This document shows positions 31,769 to 42,252 of a DNA stretch of 64,000 nt, in pieces. The notes below the pieces were generated by a model. It saw nothing but the letters and a program-made list of their open reading frames with translations. It was not told the DNA's origin and did not search any database. How positions within the stretch are numbered: the first letter of the stretch is position 1; each line of letters begins with the position of its first letter. The position numbers and the translations under genes are program-made. This DNA is from Porphyra umbilicalis (taxonomy: Eukaryota > Rhodophyta > Bangiophyceae > Bangiales > Bangiaceae), in contig KV919044.1 in the NCBI GenBank assembly GCA_002049455.2, forward strand, positions 39,770-103,769, given 5' to 3'.

Positions 31769-34700
31769 TCACTCCAACAACAGCACGCCGCCGTCGGGCG
31801 TGCCAAACTCGGCCACGGCCGCCGCCGCCGCCGCGTCGGCCGCCCGCAGCCGCAGCGCCATGGCCTCGTCCGCGTCCACCGTTGGGCGGTCGGGGGCGGG
31901 CCCCCCCGCCCCAGACGGGGGGGGCCGCCCCCGCGCGGGCGTCGACGCTGCCGGCGCGAGCAGGCGCGGCGGCGGCAGCGGCGCGGGTGCACCCGCCACC
32001 GTTGGCGCGGGCGGGTGTGAGCCCCCTCCCGCGGGGAGCAGTGGCGGCCGACGCGCCGCCTGCCGGTGCCACTCCTCGAGCTGCAGCAGCGGGGCTTCCG
32101 GGAAGATGGCCGCAGCGTCCACGCCGCCAAACGTGTCCCGCCGGCCGTTGGTGTCGCCCCGGACCGCTGACGCGACGGCGCGAGGCACCGCCCGCGCGTG
32201 GTTGCTGGCGCCGCCGTCCAACTCAATGACCGCCTCGTCGGCGGGGCCGTCCACGTCGACAACGGAACCATCCCCCCAGTCAGAGTCGTCCGTGTCACCA
32301 GGGCGCGGGCGTTTGGGCGCTGCCCCCGCGGGGCCGCCCCCGGCACGGCGAGCGACCGCGTTGGCAAACCCCCGCTCGATGGTCATGTAGCCTTTGCGAG
32401 TGCGTTGCGGCACGGGGCGCGTGGCGGGCCCCGCGGTTGGCCACTCGGCCCCGCCGCCACCGCCGCCACCGCCACCACCGCCGCCACCGCAGCTGCCATT
32501 GTCATCGTCACCCGACGCCTCGCCGTCGTCCCAGTCGTCTTGCACCCCCCGGCACTCAAGGATACACTCGTCATTGTCGACGTGGGAGCGGACGTCCATC
32601 TTGCCCGCAGCGCCGTCCAGGGAGCGCCCGAGGACGCTCAGCTTGCGGCTGACAATGCTCCACATCTGATCGTCAATGGTGTTCTTGGCGAGCAGGTACC
32701 GCACGTCGACGCTGTTTTTTTGGCCAATACGATGCACACGGTCTTCCGCCTGGATGAGCGCCCCGGGGGTCCACCACAGCTCGGCAAAGACGACCGTGTG
32801 GGCGGCGGTCAGGGTCAAGCCCACCCCCGCGGCGGTGATGCCGAGCAGCGCCACTTGGCAGTGGTCGTCCGTCTGAAAGCGCTGCGTCAGTGCCTGGCGC
32901 TGCCCCTGGGGCGTGCCCCCGTCGATGCGGATGAGGGAGACCTTGAGCTTATCGCGACAGTGGGCCTCCAACTTGTCGAGCATCGCCTGGTGGTGGGCAA
33001 AGAGGAGGAACTTGAGGCCGGGGGACGCGTCCAGGAGCTCCTTGACGTACCCGCACACGCCCGCGATCTTTGCCTCGCAGGAAGCCACCTCTAGGCGCGC
33101 CGTGGCGGCCTTGACATCCTGCCCGAGCACCGCACAATCCTCGGGGGTTGCGGCGCCACGGTACGCCATCGTCGCCCGCATTTGGTTCGCCATTGCCTTC
33201 TCCACCACCTTCATAGCCGCCGGCGCTGTCTCGATAAATATTTTGGAGCGCTGCTTGGGGAGCAGCTGCGTCAGGACGTCCTTTTTCAACCGTCGGATGA
33301 GCACCGTGTCGCAGAGGAGGGTGTGGAGCTCCTCCAAATTGGATGACCCAGACGTGTCCCACCCGTAAGCGGCCCGGCGCGCCGCACAATACCGCTCCGT
33401 AAAGTTGGTCCAGGTGCCAAACAGCTTGGGCGCAAGCGCCGACAGCTGCGGGTAGAGGTCCGACGGGCGAGACATGGCCGGTGTGCCCGTCAAAAGCAGC
33501 ACTCGCTTCACGTTTGGTAGGAGCTGGCCGCACACGAACTTGGTGCGCTTGGCGGCGCGGTTCTTGAGATAGTGGCTCTCGTCGCAGACGACCACCCCTA
33601 CGTAGGTGAGCTGCCAGTCTGGGAGCTTGGGCGCCAGCTCATACGACACAATGGTGACTCGGGGCATGTCGCCGCCGCCCACGTCCGCGTCTGACCCCTT
33701 CATGATCACCCGCACGTCCGCGGCGTCCACCTCTGACCGGAGCCACTTGAACAGCTCGTCCCGCCAGTTGAGGCGGAGGGAGCTCGGACACACAATCAGC
33801 AGCGGCCAGTCGGCGCGATACACGTAAGCGGTGGCAAGCGCCTGCACCGTCTTGCCGAGTCCCATCTCATCCCCAATCAGCACCCGCCCCCGCCGGCCGA
33901 TCGCAAAGCCAATGCCCTCCCGCTGGAAGGCCATGAGGGTGGTCCTCATAAACTCGGGGAGCACTTGGTCCAGTTGGGTGCCGCTCAGGAACCCCTCCTC
34001 GCCCTCCCGCTTCTTTGCCTCGGCGCGGTTCCACTCGGCCAGGCTGGCGAGGAGCCACGCCGGCGGCTGCTCGACGCGCACGCCCCACCGCTGCGCCGTG
34101 GCGGAGAACGCCGAGAGCGCCCTCAGCGGGAGCTCCAGCCGCTGGCTGCCGAGCTGCTCCGCGGGGGACGCCCGCGCCCCAGAGAGGGCCGTGAACTGGG
34201 TGATCAAGTCTGCCGGCACCCCCGCGCCCAAAATGACGGACAGGGACTGCACAGACGCGAGTTGCGCAGTCAAGACATTCACAAACGGGCAAAACCGCTT
34301 GGCATTGGGGGCGCCAACCGCGTCATTCGCGGCCGACGGGTTGCCACTGGCCCCACCCCACCCACCACTGCCCGCGGTCGGGGGGGGCGCCCGCTTCGGA
34401 CCGGATAGGAATAAGGAGCGGTCTGCCGCCTGCGTGTCGGTTGCCCACGCAAAGAACTCGCACCGCGGGGCCGTGCCGTGCTGCGGGCGGCCACATGCGT
34501 AGAACTCCTTGCCGTGGTTGGGTCCCGCCTTCTGCACGATCCGGCACACGGCTCGCTCCAGACAATGGCACACGGGCGAGTCGGCGCCGGCCCCACTGCT
34601 CGCACCCGCACCTCCCGCAGTGGACGCAGGAGCACCCATGGCGATTGCGGCAGCATCGGCAGAAAAAGTAGCAGGGGCGCCAGAGGCAGGACGCATAGCC

Positions 34701-35128
34701 AGGTGCATCTGCCGCGGAGAGCGCGGCCGCGGCGGTTGCATGGCCATGCGGGGCACCGAAGGCCGCGGCCGTGGATGGGGCAGTGTCGTCTGGACGGCCG
34801 GCCGAGATGATGTCGATTGGTAGGAAGACTCGGGAGGCACCCCCGCGCCCGCCCACCGCCCACCGGCGCTGGCTGAGGCTGCACCACCAGAGCCAAAGGC
34901 CTGCATAGGGCGGGAGCCACCTCCACTTGATGGTCGACCCAAAGGAGTACCCAAAAGACGTGGGGCAGTACCGCCATAGTCACGGCCCAATGCAGCCGAC
35001 GGGCCGCGGTCAGGCCCGTTGGACGCAGCCGCCGCGTGACTGGAGGGGCGCGCCGCCTGCTGCTGGCTGATGGAAGTCCTGCATCGTTGCGCGACTGTCG
35101 TGCTCGCGCATTGCCAGGTCTTCTTCAT
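31769..35128 (-). CDS. SMARCAL1/ZRANB3-like SNF2 annealing helicase with GRF zinc finger
   Basis: The product is 1119 aa from the first in-frame ATG (35128). The open frame extends 27 codons upstream without an ATG, and CTCACAG just before it could be a splice acceptor. Low-complexity residues 1-185 precede a GRF-type zinc finger starting at C187 (CHC...FYACGRPQ...C.FFAW). The helicase core follows: Walker A GDEMGLGKT (419-427), DESH box (516-519), LLLTGTP, and C-terminal motifs LLGITAAGVGLTLTAAHTVVF and QAEDRVHRIGQ. The core matches annealing helicases that rewind RPA-coated DNA at stalled forks. A GRF finger, a single-strand DNA or 3'-end binding module, replaces the HARP or NZF modules seen in animals. 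The C-terminal ~280 residues are low complexity with acidic patches. No frameshift is present despite the length. Confidence 0.9.
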   Translation of the reverse strand: MKKTWQCASTTVAQRCRTSISQQQAARPSSHAAAASNGPDRGPSAALGRDYGGTAPRLLGTPLGRPSSGGGSRPMQAFGSGGAASASAGGRWAGAGVPPESSYQSTSSRPAVQTTLPHPRPRPSVPRMAMQPPRPRSPRQMHLAMRPASGAPATFSADAAAIAMGAPASTAGGAGASSGAGADSPVCHCLERAVCRIVQKAGPNHGKEFYACGRPQHGTAPRCEFFAWATDTQAADRSLFLSGPKRAPPPTAGSGGWGGASGNPSAANDAVGAPNAKRFCPFVNVLTAQLASVQSLSVILGAGVPADLITQFTALSGARASPAEQLGSQRLELPLRALSAFSATAQRWGVRVEQPPAWLLASLAEWNRAEAKKREGEEGFLSGTQLDQVLPEFMRTTLMAFQREGIGFAIGRRGRVLIGDEMGLGKTVQALATAYVYRADWPLLIVCPSSLRLNWRDELFKWLRSEVDAADVRVIMKGSDADVGGGDMPRVTIVSYELAPKLPDWQLTYVGVVVCDESHYLKNRAAKRTKFVCGQLLPNVKRVLLLTGTPAMSRPSDLYPQLSALAPKLFGTWTNFTERYCAARRAAYGWDTSGSSNLEELHTLLCDTVLIRRLKKDVLTQLLPKQRSKIFIETAPAAMKVVEKAMANQMRATMAYRGAATPEDCAVLGQDVKAATARLEVASCEAKIAGVCGYVKELLDASPGLKFLLFAHHQAMLDKLEAHCRDKLKVSLIRIDGGTPQGQRQALTQRFQTDDHCQVALLGITAAGVGLTLTAAHTVVFAELWWTPGALIQAEDRVHRIGQKNSVDVRYLLAKNTIDDQMWSIVSRKLSVLGRSLDGAAGKMDVRSHVDNDECILECRGVQDDWDDGEASGDDDNGSCGGGGGGGGGGGGGAEWPTAGPATRPVPQRTRKGYMTIERGFANAVARRAGGGPAGAAPKRPRPGDTDDSDWGDGSVVDVDGPADEAVIELDGGASNHARAVPRAVASAVRGDTNGRRDTFGGVDAAAIFPEAPLLQLEEWHRQAARRPPLLPAGGGSHPPAPTVAGAPAPLPPPRLLAPAASTPARGRPPPSGAGGPAPDRPTVDADEAMALRLRAADAAAAAAVAEFGTPDGGVLLLE

Positions 35129-35602
35129 ATTCTGTGAGACCCGAAAGAGGGAAACAACAGGGACGAGAGCGGGCACAGGCAGGGACCAAGAGAAACGAGG
35201 GGCACACAAAATATATCATGGACAAAAAGGACCGGACAAGTTAGAAACACCGAAAACAGTAAAGGAGTGTGAACAGCAGCATCGTGTACCCTGGCCAGGA
35301 ACGGTTGAACAAACTACCGACACAAGCACACGAGACAATGAGGAAGGGAGTGAGAGGAGAGGAAAGCAACAGCAGAGCTCGAGCGTACAAAGCCAATACC
35401 ACCAACGGGACCAGACGCACGCAACACGCAGGGACGGCCATGCTCACAAAGGCGCACACCCTCCATGCCCACTTAGGAGCAACAGGCAATCGGACGACGC
35501 AGATGCGCTCATGTCGACGTGAGCCCCAGTGGACAGTTTTGAAGTCGGTGACCCAAGAGGGCAGGATGGGGAAGCGGATGCACATATGTGCATATGCACA
35601 TC
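35129..35602. other. Intergenic upstream of the helicase
   Basis: On the minus strand a TATA-like GATATATTTTGTG lies at about 35205-35217, some 80 bp before the helicase ATG at 35128. It is a reasonable core promoter candidate if transcription starts close to the gene. Otherwise no gene or repeat was seen. Confidence 0.35.
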
Positions 35603-36051
35603 CACGCCTAGTTAAGGCCCAGTGTATCCGCTCTTACGGGTTTTTGAAGGCTTTGCTGCACATGGTTGGCTCCTACATCCAAATGCAACTTCTCATTGGG
35701 CGACTGCCTTCATGTCAGTTATTTTCTATCGTCTGTTGAAAGGAAGCGTACTTATTTCGCCAGATCGCGACGTGGCCAATCCCACCAGCGCTCAAGGACC
35801 AGCACGGGACGATGGCGAGCGAATCGCTTTCGGTCGTTGCGCGAATCTTGAATAGGTCGCGTTGGAGGTTGGCACAACGGAATCGAGCTCGCACCAACGA
35901 GTGCCTGGCGCTCCGGCGGCAAAAACGGCATAGCTCCGCCCCTACTGGACCATGTGAGCTCCTCTTGAGCTTCATACGCTGGGCTTCAACTCACGATGCT
36001 ATGCATGCGCACCACGTCGAAGAACAGTGGCACACAAAAAAGATAGTCGGA

Positions 36052-37255
36052 GAGCCCCTGGCGCCCGTTTCTCGGGCCATATGGGGTCGGCAAAGAGGGG
36101 GAACCTATGGAATACACTTTCTGAGGCCATATTCGTGCTCAGCGCACATGCTTTACCCGGAGTGGCATAGGGGGAGGTCCCAAAACACCGACGGTCGGTG
36201 ATAACGACCCCCCCCCCCCCCCTGGTGCGATTTTGGTAGGCCGCACTGGTGCAAGGCAGGTCATAACTCCTGCTGTGTTGGTCCGTTGGTGGGTTTCTGT
36301 AGCTCGATGCGTGCGTCTCGACGCCTCTATGCTGAGGATATCAGAACCGCTTGTGCATTATGTCGCACACGAAAGGTAGGCATGGTGCCCCGGGCGCCCG
36401 TTTATCGGGCCATATGGGGTCGGCAAAGAGGGGGAACCTATGGAATACACTTTCTGAGGCCATATTCGTGCTCAGCGCACATGTTTTACCCGGAGTGGCA
36501 TAGGGGGAGGTCCCAAAACACCGACGGTCGGTGATAACGACCCCCCCCCCCCCCCTGGTGCGATTTTGGTAGGCCGCACTGGTGCAAGGCAGGTCATAAC
36601 TCCTGCTGTGTTGGTCCGTTGGTGGGTTTCTGTAGCTCGATGCGTGCGTCTCGACGCCTCTATGCTGAGGATATCAGAACCGCTTGTGCATTATGTCGCA
36701 CACGAAAGGTAGGCATGGTGCCCCGGGCGCCCGTTTATCGGGCCATATGGGGTCGGCAAAGAGGGGGAACCTATGGAATACACTTTCTGAGGCCATATTC
36801 GTGCTCAGCGCACATGCTTTACCCGGAGTGGCATAGGGGGAGGTCCCAAAACACCGACGGTCGGTGATAACGACCCCCCCCCCCCCCCTGGTGCGATTTT
36901 GGTAGGCCGCACTGGTGCAAGGCAGGTCATAACTCCTGCTGTGTTGGTCCGTTGGTGGGTTTCTTTAGCTCGATGCGTGCGTCTCGACGCCTTTATGCTG
37001 AGGATATCAGAACCGCTTGTGCATTATGTCGCACACGAAAGGTAGGCATGGTGCCCCGGGCGCCCGTTTATCGGGCCATATGGGGTCGGCAAAGAGGGGG
37101 AACCTATGGAATACACTTTCTGAGGCCATATTCGTGCTCAGCGCACATGTTTTACCCGGAGTGGCATAGGGGGAGGTCCCAAAACACTGACAGTCGGTGA
37201 TAGCGACCCCCGCCCCGCTCAGGGCGCGATGTTCGTTGGCCGCACGATCAAACGA
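36052..37255. repeat. 333-bp tandem array, about 3.6 near-identical copies
   Basis: Copies spaced exactly 333 bp (landmark GGGCCATATGGGGTCGGCA near 36076, 36409, 36742, 37075) each contain a run of 15 C and, in the three full copies, an open frame of 82 codons starting MVGFCSSMRASRR or MVGFFSSMRASRR. Copies 1 and 3 have CATGCTTTAC while 2 and 4 have CATGTTTTAC, so the array may have grown as 666-bp dimers. High identity implies recent amplification. The last copy loses its C run at about 37205. Confidence 0.85.
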
Positions 37256-37431
37256 CGGGCCATGCCTCACACAGAGTTTGTCCATATGCCCGCTTGAGTA
37301 GCTCCTGGCATGGAGCTCCAGGGGCGTCTCGCAGGGTTCATACTGGCCGGCCAGTAGGATGCTGAACACACGTGATCATCGGGGTGCCCCTTTGGTCTCG
37401 TTTCTGTTCAGGAAGACGTCTCATCCTTTAA

Positions 37432-40257
37432 TCATACACTCTGCTGACTAACACGCTTGAGATAGGCTCCTACGGTCTTGGCAGCCTCCTCAGTAATGCC
37501 CACCGCCCACTTCAGCCGCTTCTTGGCCGCCTTCGCGCTCTCGGCGGCGCACTCCGGCAACGCCGGCTTGTTCTCTCGACGCCGTTTGTCGGTTGCCTTC
37601 GTGGCTTTGCGGGCCCCAGCCGCGGCCGACCTCCGCGTCGCCACGTAGCGTGCGAGGACATCCGCACCCGCCTCGCGCGCCAGAGCCATTGCCCTCATAA
37701 ATCCTGCTGCCCGCTCCAACTCCGTTGCGCCCGGATACTTGACAGCATTCTGCCCGTACCTACCATGCCATGCCTCCAGCCCCTGCTCCCCATAAAGACC
37801 AATGCTGCCCCACAGCTCCAGAAAGTCTGGAGCGTGGAACATCAAAATGTGGAGCTTTGGGGAAATGGAAAGCCAGCCAAAGCTCCCCTTCAGCAGGGTG
37901 ACCATGGCGGACGTATCCGCACGAAAAGCCACGACCTCCTCGGCAGGGATGATGGCGGCGCGGTTCAGGGTCTTGCGGACCCTGTTCCATAGCGACCAGG
38001 CCTTCTCGTAGGCAGCCAGGTGCTCTGGCGAGACCTTGCCCACGAGAGCGGCACACACCAGGGCGCTGTTGTCGCCGATGGTGTGGCAATCTCGTCCAAT
38101 AAACAGCCCGCCATGGAAGTCGGTAGGACGGACGCGTACTCTCTCATGAAGCAGCCCAACCAGCTCCAGCGCAAAGTCGGTGCCCGCTTGCCGTCCGGCG
38201 GCAGCGCCGTCAGTCGCGCTCCGGTACACCATCACCGTCTCCACAGCAAGTCGAAGGAATCGGTGGTTAATTTCTTGCGTTGTGTGCAGAGGAATTGGTA
38301 CAATTTGGCGGGGGTCAATCCCAAGCAGGGGACTCCGCGCCACCGAGCAATGATGATCCGGCGTGCCAGGCATGGCAATAGTCCGCGTCGCGTTGTCCAT
38401 CACCATGCGGTCCGCAAAGTGCGCGCCCTCTCGCAGGTTCCCGCTGCCACTTACATCTTGAAGCGTCCCGTGTGTGGCGTCCAGCAGCGCCTGCTTGACA
38501 CTCGGCGACCGGGTGCGCTTACACATCAGACAGGGTTGCGTGGCGGTCGCAACCTTGTGGCCAAGGAAACAGCACTGCGCGTCGTAGTCGCACCCGAACA
38601 TCAGCCGCACCGGACGTCGCGCACCATGCACCATGACGCCGTCACGCAGGAGGGCGTCAATTTGCGGCAGGTGCGTCTCCATCATGGCGGCCAGCGCTTC
38701 GTACTTGTCGTTGTCACACGGGCAAACTCCGACCAGGATGGTGTTCGAGGGGCTATTCGGGTGCGCCTGGTTAATAATTGAAGCCACAATTTTCACCGTC
38801 CCAGGATCTCCGCCCTTGTCCAGACCGACAACGATCTGCACGTCCGGTCCCGACGTGGCGGGCGAGCCAGGAAAGGCGACCGCTGCTGCGGCAACACCGG
38901 GTGCGGCGGTCGCCGCGTCGTTGAGCGCCGCCAAGGCATTGGTCGGCCTCTCCACGAACAGTCCGCCGTCGCACAGGGCCGACACGCGCTCCTGAATGGC
39001 CGCGGTAAGTGAGACAAGATGAGCCCCCGAGCCTGTCACGACAACCTTCTTGCCAGGCAGCGCGGACAGCTCGCGCCGCTTAGCACGCAGTATAGGCAGG
39101 CTGCAGAGGCCGCTGGCGGCCCCTCCGAGTGCCAATCTCCAGCGGTTGAACCCAACGTTGCTCATGGACAGAGCCGCCACAAGGCCCACCTGCTCGGTGA
39201 CAGAGAGTTGGACGGCACCGCGCGAGGGCCGCGTCCTGCAGCGCTTGGTCTTCGCCACCCCAACCTGCGCCCCCCCCCCTTGCAGCCGACGCGCCGCCTC
39301 GCGGCGCTTGTTTGTCTGGCTCGTTTTGACCTGGGCCTTCCTCCTCGACAGCTGTCGTTGGTAGACGCGCACGCTTCCATTCTTGTGTCGGAGGCGGATC
39401 TCGGGGCGGTCACCACGCCACAGAATTGCACTTGCAATGTCCTCAAGTGTCGACTTGTCCTGCTCCCGGTCGTAATTCCCGGCCCTGAGACCATCAAGGA
39501 ATTCCCGACAACTGGGAAGTGCCGGCAGCTTGGTCGCCGACGACGGTGGTGGTTGGGTGGGCTCACTACTGGGCTCGCCACCAGAGGCAAACAACAGCCG
39601 TCGACGCGCGTCGACTGGGAGCTCCTGCGGCTGTGCACCTTCCCCCACGTGTGTGGGGGAGACCGCGCGGCGGCGCTGCCCCAGCGACTCCGCTCTTGCG
39701 GCTGCCTGCCGCTCCCCGCCCAAGCGGTCGACCGTCCCCGAGGAGGCGCCGTCTGGAAAGCCCGTCGAAACGCCCATGCTAGCCGACTGGGTGCCGACCG
39801 ACAGTGCAGAGCCGAGCCAGCCGTCCTGAGGCATACAGGGGGAGGGGGGAGCTGGTGCTTGCCCGAGGTGGGGCAGCAGGCGCGGGGCGAGCGGAACGCC
39901 AGGGGTGGGTACGCCCGCGGTAGGGGAGCGGGGGGGCAGGGTAGTGGCCGACAGAGAGGGAGCCAGATCGCGACGTGCCGCCCTCTTGCGCCGAGCGCAG
40001 CACCTGTCGCAAAGACCGAGGGGGGTCCCTGTGCTGTGCAAACCCAATGCCGCCGCCCCACGCTTGCACGCGACGACTGGAAGGCGCGCAACGAGGTCTG
40101 GAGAGGAGCCACTAGGGCAGGTCTTGGCCCAGTCGCGCCAATCAGCCATTCCTGATGTAGGTTTCAGGAGAAGGCGCGCGCAGTCGACGCAAAGGTACGC
40201 CCATACCGTGCCTCCAAAGGACTGCACGACGTCTACTGTGGTTGCCCTGTTTCCCAT
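37432..40257 (-). CDS. Unclassified DDE-type transposase-like protein
   Basis: The product is 941 aa from ATG 40257, intact. Residues ~20-95 contain paired CxxC motifs (LCVDCARLLL; CDRCCARRKR), probably zinc-binding, followed by Pro/Ser low complexity. The second half has features expected of a cut-and-paste transposase core: VGLDKGGDPGTVKI (~478), FGCDYDAQCC (~553), a following PCLMCKR knuckle, KLHILMFHAPDFL, and YGEQGLEAWHGRYG (~823). These could supply D, D and E. The LDKGG-then-D-then-E order recalls a widespread but poorly named group in animals and fungi with distant resemblance to RAG/Transib/Chapaev-type proteins. I cannot assign a superfamily. It is the only gene between the inverted repeats at 35603 and 40737. 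Confidence 0.65.
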   Translation of the reverse strand: MGNRATTVDVVQSFGGTVWAYLCVDCARLLLKPTSGMADWRDWAKTCPSGSSPDLVARLPVVACKRGAAALGLHSTGTPLGLCDRCCARRKRAARRDLAPSLSATTLPPRSPTAGVPTPGVPLAPRLLPHLGQAPAPPSPCMPQDGWLGSALSVGTQSASMGVSTGFPDGASSGTVDRLGGERQAAARAESLGQRRRAVSPTHVGEGAQPQELPVDARRRLLFASGGEPSSEPTQPPPSSATKLPALPSCREFLDGLRAGNYDREQDKSTLEDIASAILWRGDRPEIRLRHKNGSVRVYQRQLSRRKAQVKTSQTNKRREAARRLQGGGAQVGVAKTKRCRTRPSRGAVQLSVTEQVGLVAALSMSNVGFNRWRLALGGAASGLCSLPILRAKRRELSALPGKKVVVTGSGAHLVSLTAAIQERVSALCDGGLFVERPTNALAALNDAATAAPGVAAAAVAFPGSPATSGPDVQIVVGLDKGGDPGTVKIVASIINQAHPNSPSNTILVGVCPCDNDKYEALAAMMETHLPQIDALLRDGVMVHGARRPVRLMFGCDYDAQCCFLGHKVATATQPCLMCKRTRSPSVKQALLDATHGTLQDVSGSGNLREGAHFADRMVMDNATRTIAMPGTPDHHCSVARSPLLGIDPRQIVPIPLHTTQEINHRFLRLAVETVMVYRSATDGAAAGRQAGTDFALELVGLLHERVRVRPTDFHGGLFIGRDCHTIGDNSALVCAALVGKVSPEHLAAYEKAWSLWNRVRKTLNRAAIIPAEEVVAFRADTSAMVTLLKGSFGWLSISPKLHILMFHAPDFLELWGSIGLYGEQGLEAWHGRYGQNAVKYPGATELERAAGFMRAMALAREAGADVLARYVATRRSAAAGARKATKATDKRRRENKPALPECAAESAKAAKKRLKWAVGITEEAAKTVGAYLKRVSQQSV

Positions 40258-41022
40258 TCACAATAACCAGAAAAAAGGGGGGGGGGGTACGTAGATAGTA
40301 CGCGGAAAATGTGAGTGTCTCTGTTGCAGTCTGCAGGACCCAGCCGCTCCCCCCCCCTCCCCCCGCTCCGCTGCGGGCTGCTCCTCACAAAACGGTCGCA
40401 CTTACATCCGGTCTCCATCGTCGTCCGCCATATTGCACCCCTCCACAGCAGGAAGACAACCAGTCGGCGATCGTATGGGCTCGGGGGCCTCTGGAACGCC
40501 TGCAGGCGACCGGCGTGGAAACGAGCGGGCAAAAAAACGCGGGCAACACGTGATCCGGCGGATCACGGCTCAATCCATTGCTCATCCTCTCCGGTCAGCC
40601 ACCCCTCTCACAGGGGCATTGAAGGCCTATAAAATTGGGACGCGTCCCAAATCGCCCTCGACCAGTGGTATTTTAGCACGTTGCAGCTCTGTCGTGTGTA
40701 ATGCTCAGACCCGTAAGAGTCACCTTAACTAGGCGTGTGCATGTACATGCAGACAGGAATCTCTCAAGTATCTCTCAAGCTCGATAACTCTTGTGTCACT
40801 AATTTTGTCATTTTAAGTTTTTCCTGTTTCAGGGGGTCCACGTTATTGCCTCAGTTTTGTCTCAGCTTGCACTCTGGCTGCTGTGCTGTCGCCTGGCCCA
40901 GGCGGTCAGTCTGATGCTGGATCCCTCGCCGCCTTCGGCGCCTCTCCTCACCACGACCCCGTCACATGCTTCGTCTCGCCCCTCACGCCGACTAACTGTT
41001 GCTTCTCTGGGCTTCTTTCGTC
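40258..41022. promoter_or_regulatory. Intergenic; TATA-like box upstream of Rpt3
   Basis: TATAAAA at 40628-40634 on the plus strand is followed by the perfect palindrome GGGACGCGTCCC (40637-40648). It is about 390 bp before the Rpt3 start and inside the right end of the candidate transposon. It may drive Rpt3 with a long leader, belong to the transposon, or be fortuitous. Confidence 0.25.
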
Positions 41023-42252
41023 ATGGCGACGGCTGTGCTACCGGCGGACGCTGGCATCAGCAGCATTTCCGCTGGCAGTGCGCTTGGTGGTGCCGATGCT
41101 GACGCGGATGTGTACACCGAGCTGAAGCTGCTGCAGCGGCAGCATGAGCTGCTGGAGATCCAGGAAGAGTATGTCAAGGATGAGATGAAGAGCTTGAAGC
41201 GGGAGCTCCTTCACGCCCAAGAGGAGGTGAAGCGGATCCAGTCGGTGCCGCTTGTTATTGGCCAGTTCCTTGAGATGGTCGACGCGACGACCGGTATTGT
41301 CGGCTCGACGACCGGCTCCAACTACTATGTGCGCATCCTTTCGACGCTCAACCGGGAGTTACTCAAGCCGTCCTCATCAGTGGCGTTGCATCGCCACTCC
41401 AACGCGCTTGTGGACATCCTGCCGCCGGAGGCGGACTCGACCATCTCCATGGTCGCCGAGGGCGACAAGCCCGACGTCTCCTACTCGGACATCGGCGGGC
41501 TAGACATCCAGAAGCAGGAGATCCGGGAGGCGGTGGAGCTGCCGCTGACACACGCGGGCCTGTATGCACAGATCGGCATTGACCCTCCGCGGGGTGTGCT
41601 GCTCTTCGGCGCACCCGGTACGGGCAAGACAATGCTCGCCAAGGCGGTGGCCAACCACACCACTGCTGCCTTCATTCGCGTGGTTGCCTCTGAGTTTGTG
41701 CAGAAATACCTCGGCGAGGGACCCCGCATGGTCCGCGACGTGTTTCGTCTTGCGCGGGAAAACTCGCCTGCCATCATCTTCATCGACGAGATTGACGCGA
41801 TCGCCACCAAGCGGTTCGACGCGCAAACGGGTGCCGACCGAGAGGTGCAGCGCATCCTCATGGAGCTGCTCAACCAGATGGACGGGTTCGACCAACACTC
41901 CAACGTTAAGGTCATCATGTGCACCAACCGGGCGGACACGCTCGACCCGGCGCTGCTGCGGCCGGGGCGGCTGGACCGCAAGATTGAGTTCCCTACGCCC
42001 GACCGGCGGCAGAAGCGGCTCATTTTTCAGGTGGTCACTGGCCGCATGAACCTGAGCGACGAAGTCGACCTGGAGGAGTATGTCAGCCGGCCGGACAAGA
42101 TCTCGGGCGCTGAGATTGCGGCCATCTGCCAAGAGGCGGGCATGCAGGCGGTGCGCGCCAACCGATACATGGTCCTGCCGCGGGACTTCGAGAAGGCTTA
42201 TAAGAGCAGTATCAAGAAGGATGACGACCAAGAGTTCACCTTCTACAAGTGA
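41023..42252 (+). CDS. RPT3: 26S proteasome regulatory ATPase Rpt3 (PSMC4)
   Basis: The product is 409 aa and intronless. ATG 41023 ([11 protein letters not shown]) is chosen over non-ATG upstream codons. An N-terminal coiled coil ([20 protein letters not shown]) and OB-type region lead to the AAA module. This has Walker A GAPGTGKT (196-203), Walker B IIFIDEID with D255-E256, the second region of homology ([21 protein letters not shown]), and a C-terminal helical domain. The C-terminus FTFYK has the Rpt3-type HbYX-like tail that docks into the 20S alpha ring. Length and order match Rpt3 (about 400-420 aa). Rpt3 is one of six ATPases that unfold substrates for the 20S core. Confidence 0.95.
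   Translation: MATAVLPADAGISSISAGSALGGADADADVYTELKLLQRQHELLEIQEEYVKDEMKSLKRELLHAQEEVKRIQSVPLVIGQFLEMVDATTGIVGSTTGSNYYVRILSTLNRELLKPSSSVALHRHSNALVDILPPEADSTISMVAEGDKPDVSYSDIGGLDIQKQEIREAVELPLTHAGLYAQIGIDPPRGVLLFGAPGTGKTMLAKAVANHTTAAFIRVVASEFVQKYLGEGPRMVRDVFRLARENSPAIIFIDEIDAIATKRFDAQTGADREVQRILMELLNQMDGFDQHSNVKVIMCTNRADTLDPALLRPGRLDRKIEFPTPDRRQKRLIFQVVTGRMNLSDEVDLEEYVSRPDKISGAEIAAICQEAGMQAVRANRYMVLPRDFEKAYKSSIKKDDDQEFTFYK

Larger units (their letters stand above)
35603..40737. mobile_element. Candidate DNA transposon with inverted ends, transposase and internal satellite
   Basis: CACGCCTAGTTAAGG at 35603-35617 is perfectly inverted at 40723-40737. Just inside, CTCTTACGGGT at 35631-35641 is inverted at 40709-40719. 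The interior holds a 333-bp tandem array and a 941-aa transposase-like gene and nothing else. Immediately outside are different palindromes, TGTGCATATGCACA on the left and TGCATGTACATGCA on the right. No target duplication is obvious. If TTAA were the duplicated target, excision would leave a 22-bp palindrome. Boundaries are therefore provisional. Confidence 0.6.

Noticed and set aside
36286-37200. Three identical-length 82-codon genes
   Set aside because: They are copies of one frame inside the 333-bp tandem unit; no protein evidence, so annotated only as repeat.
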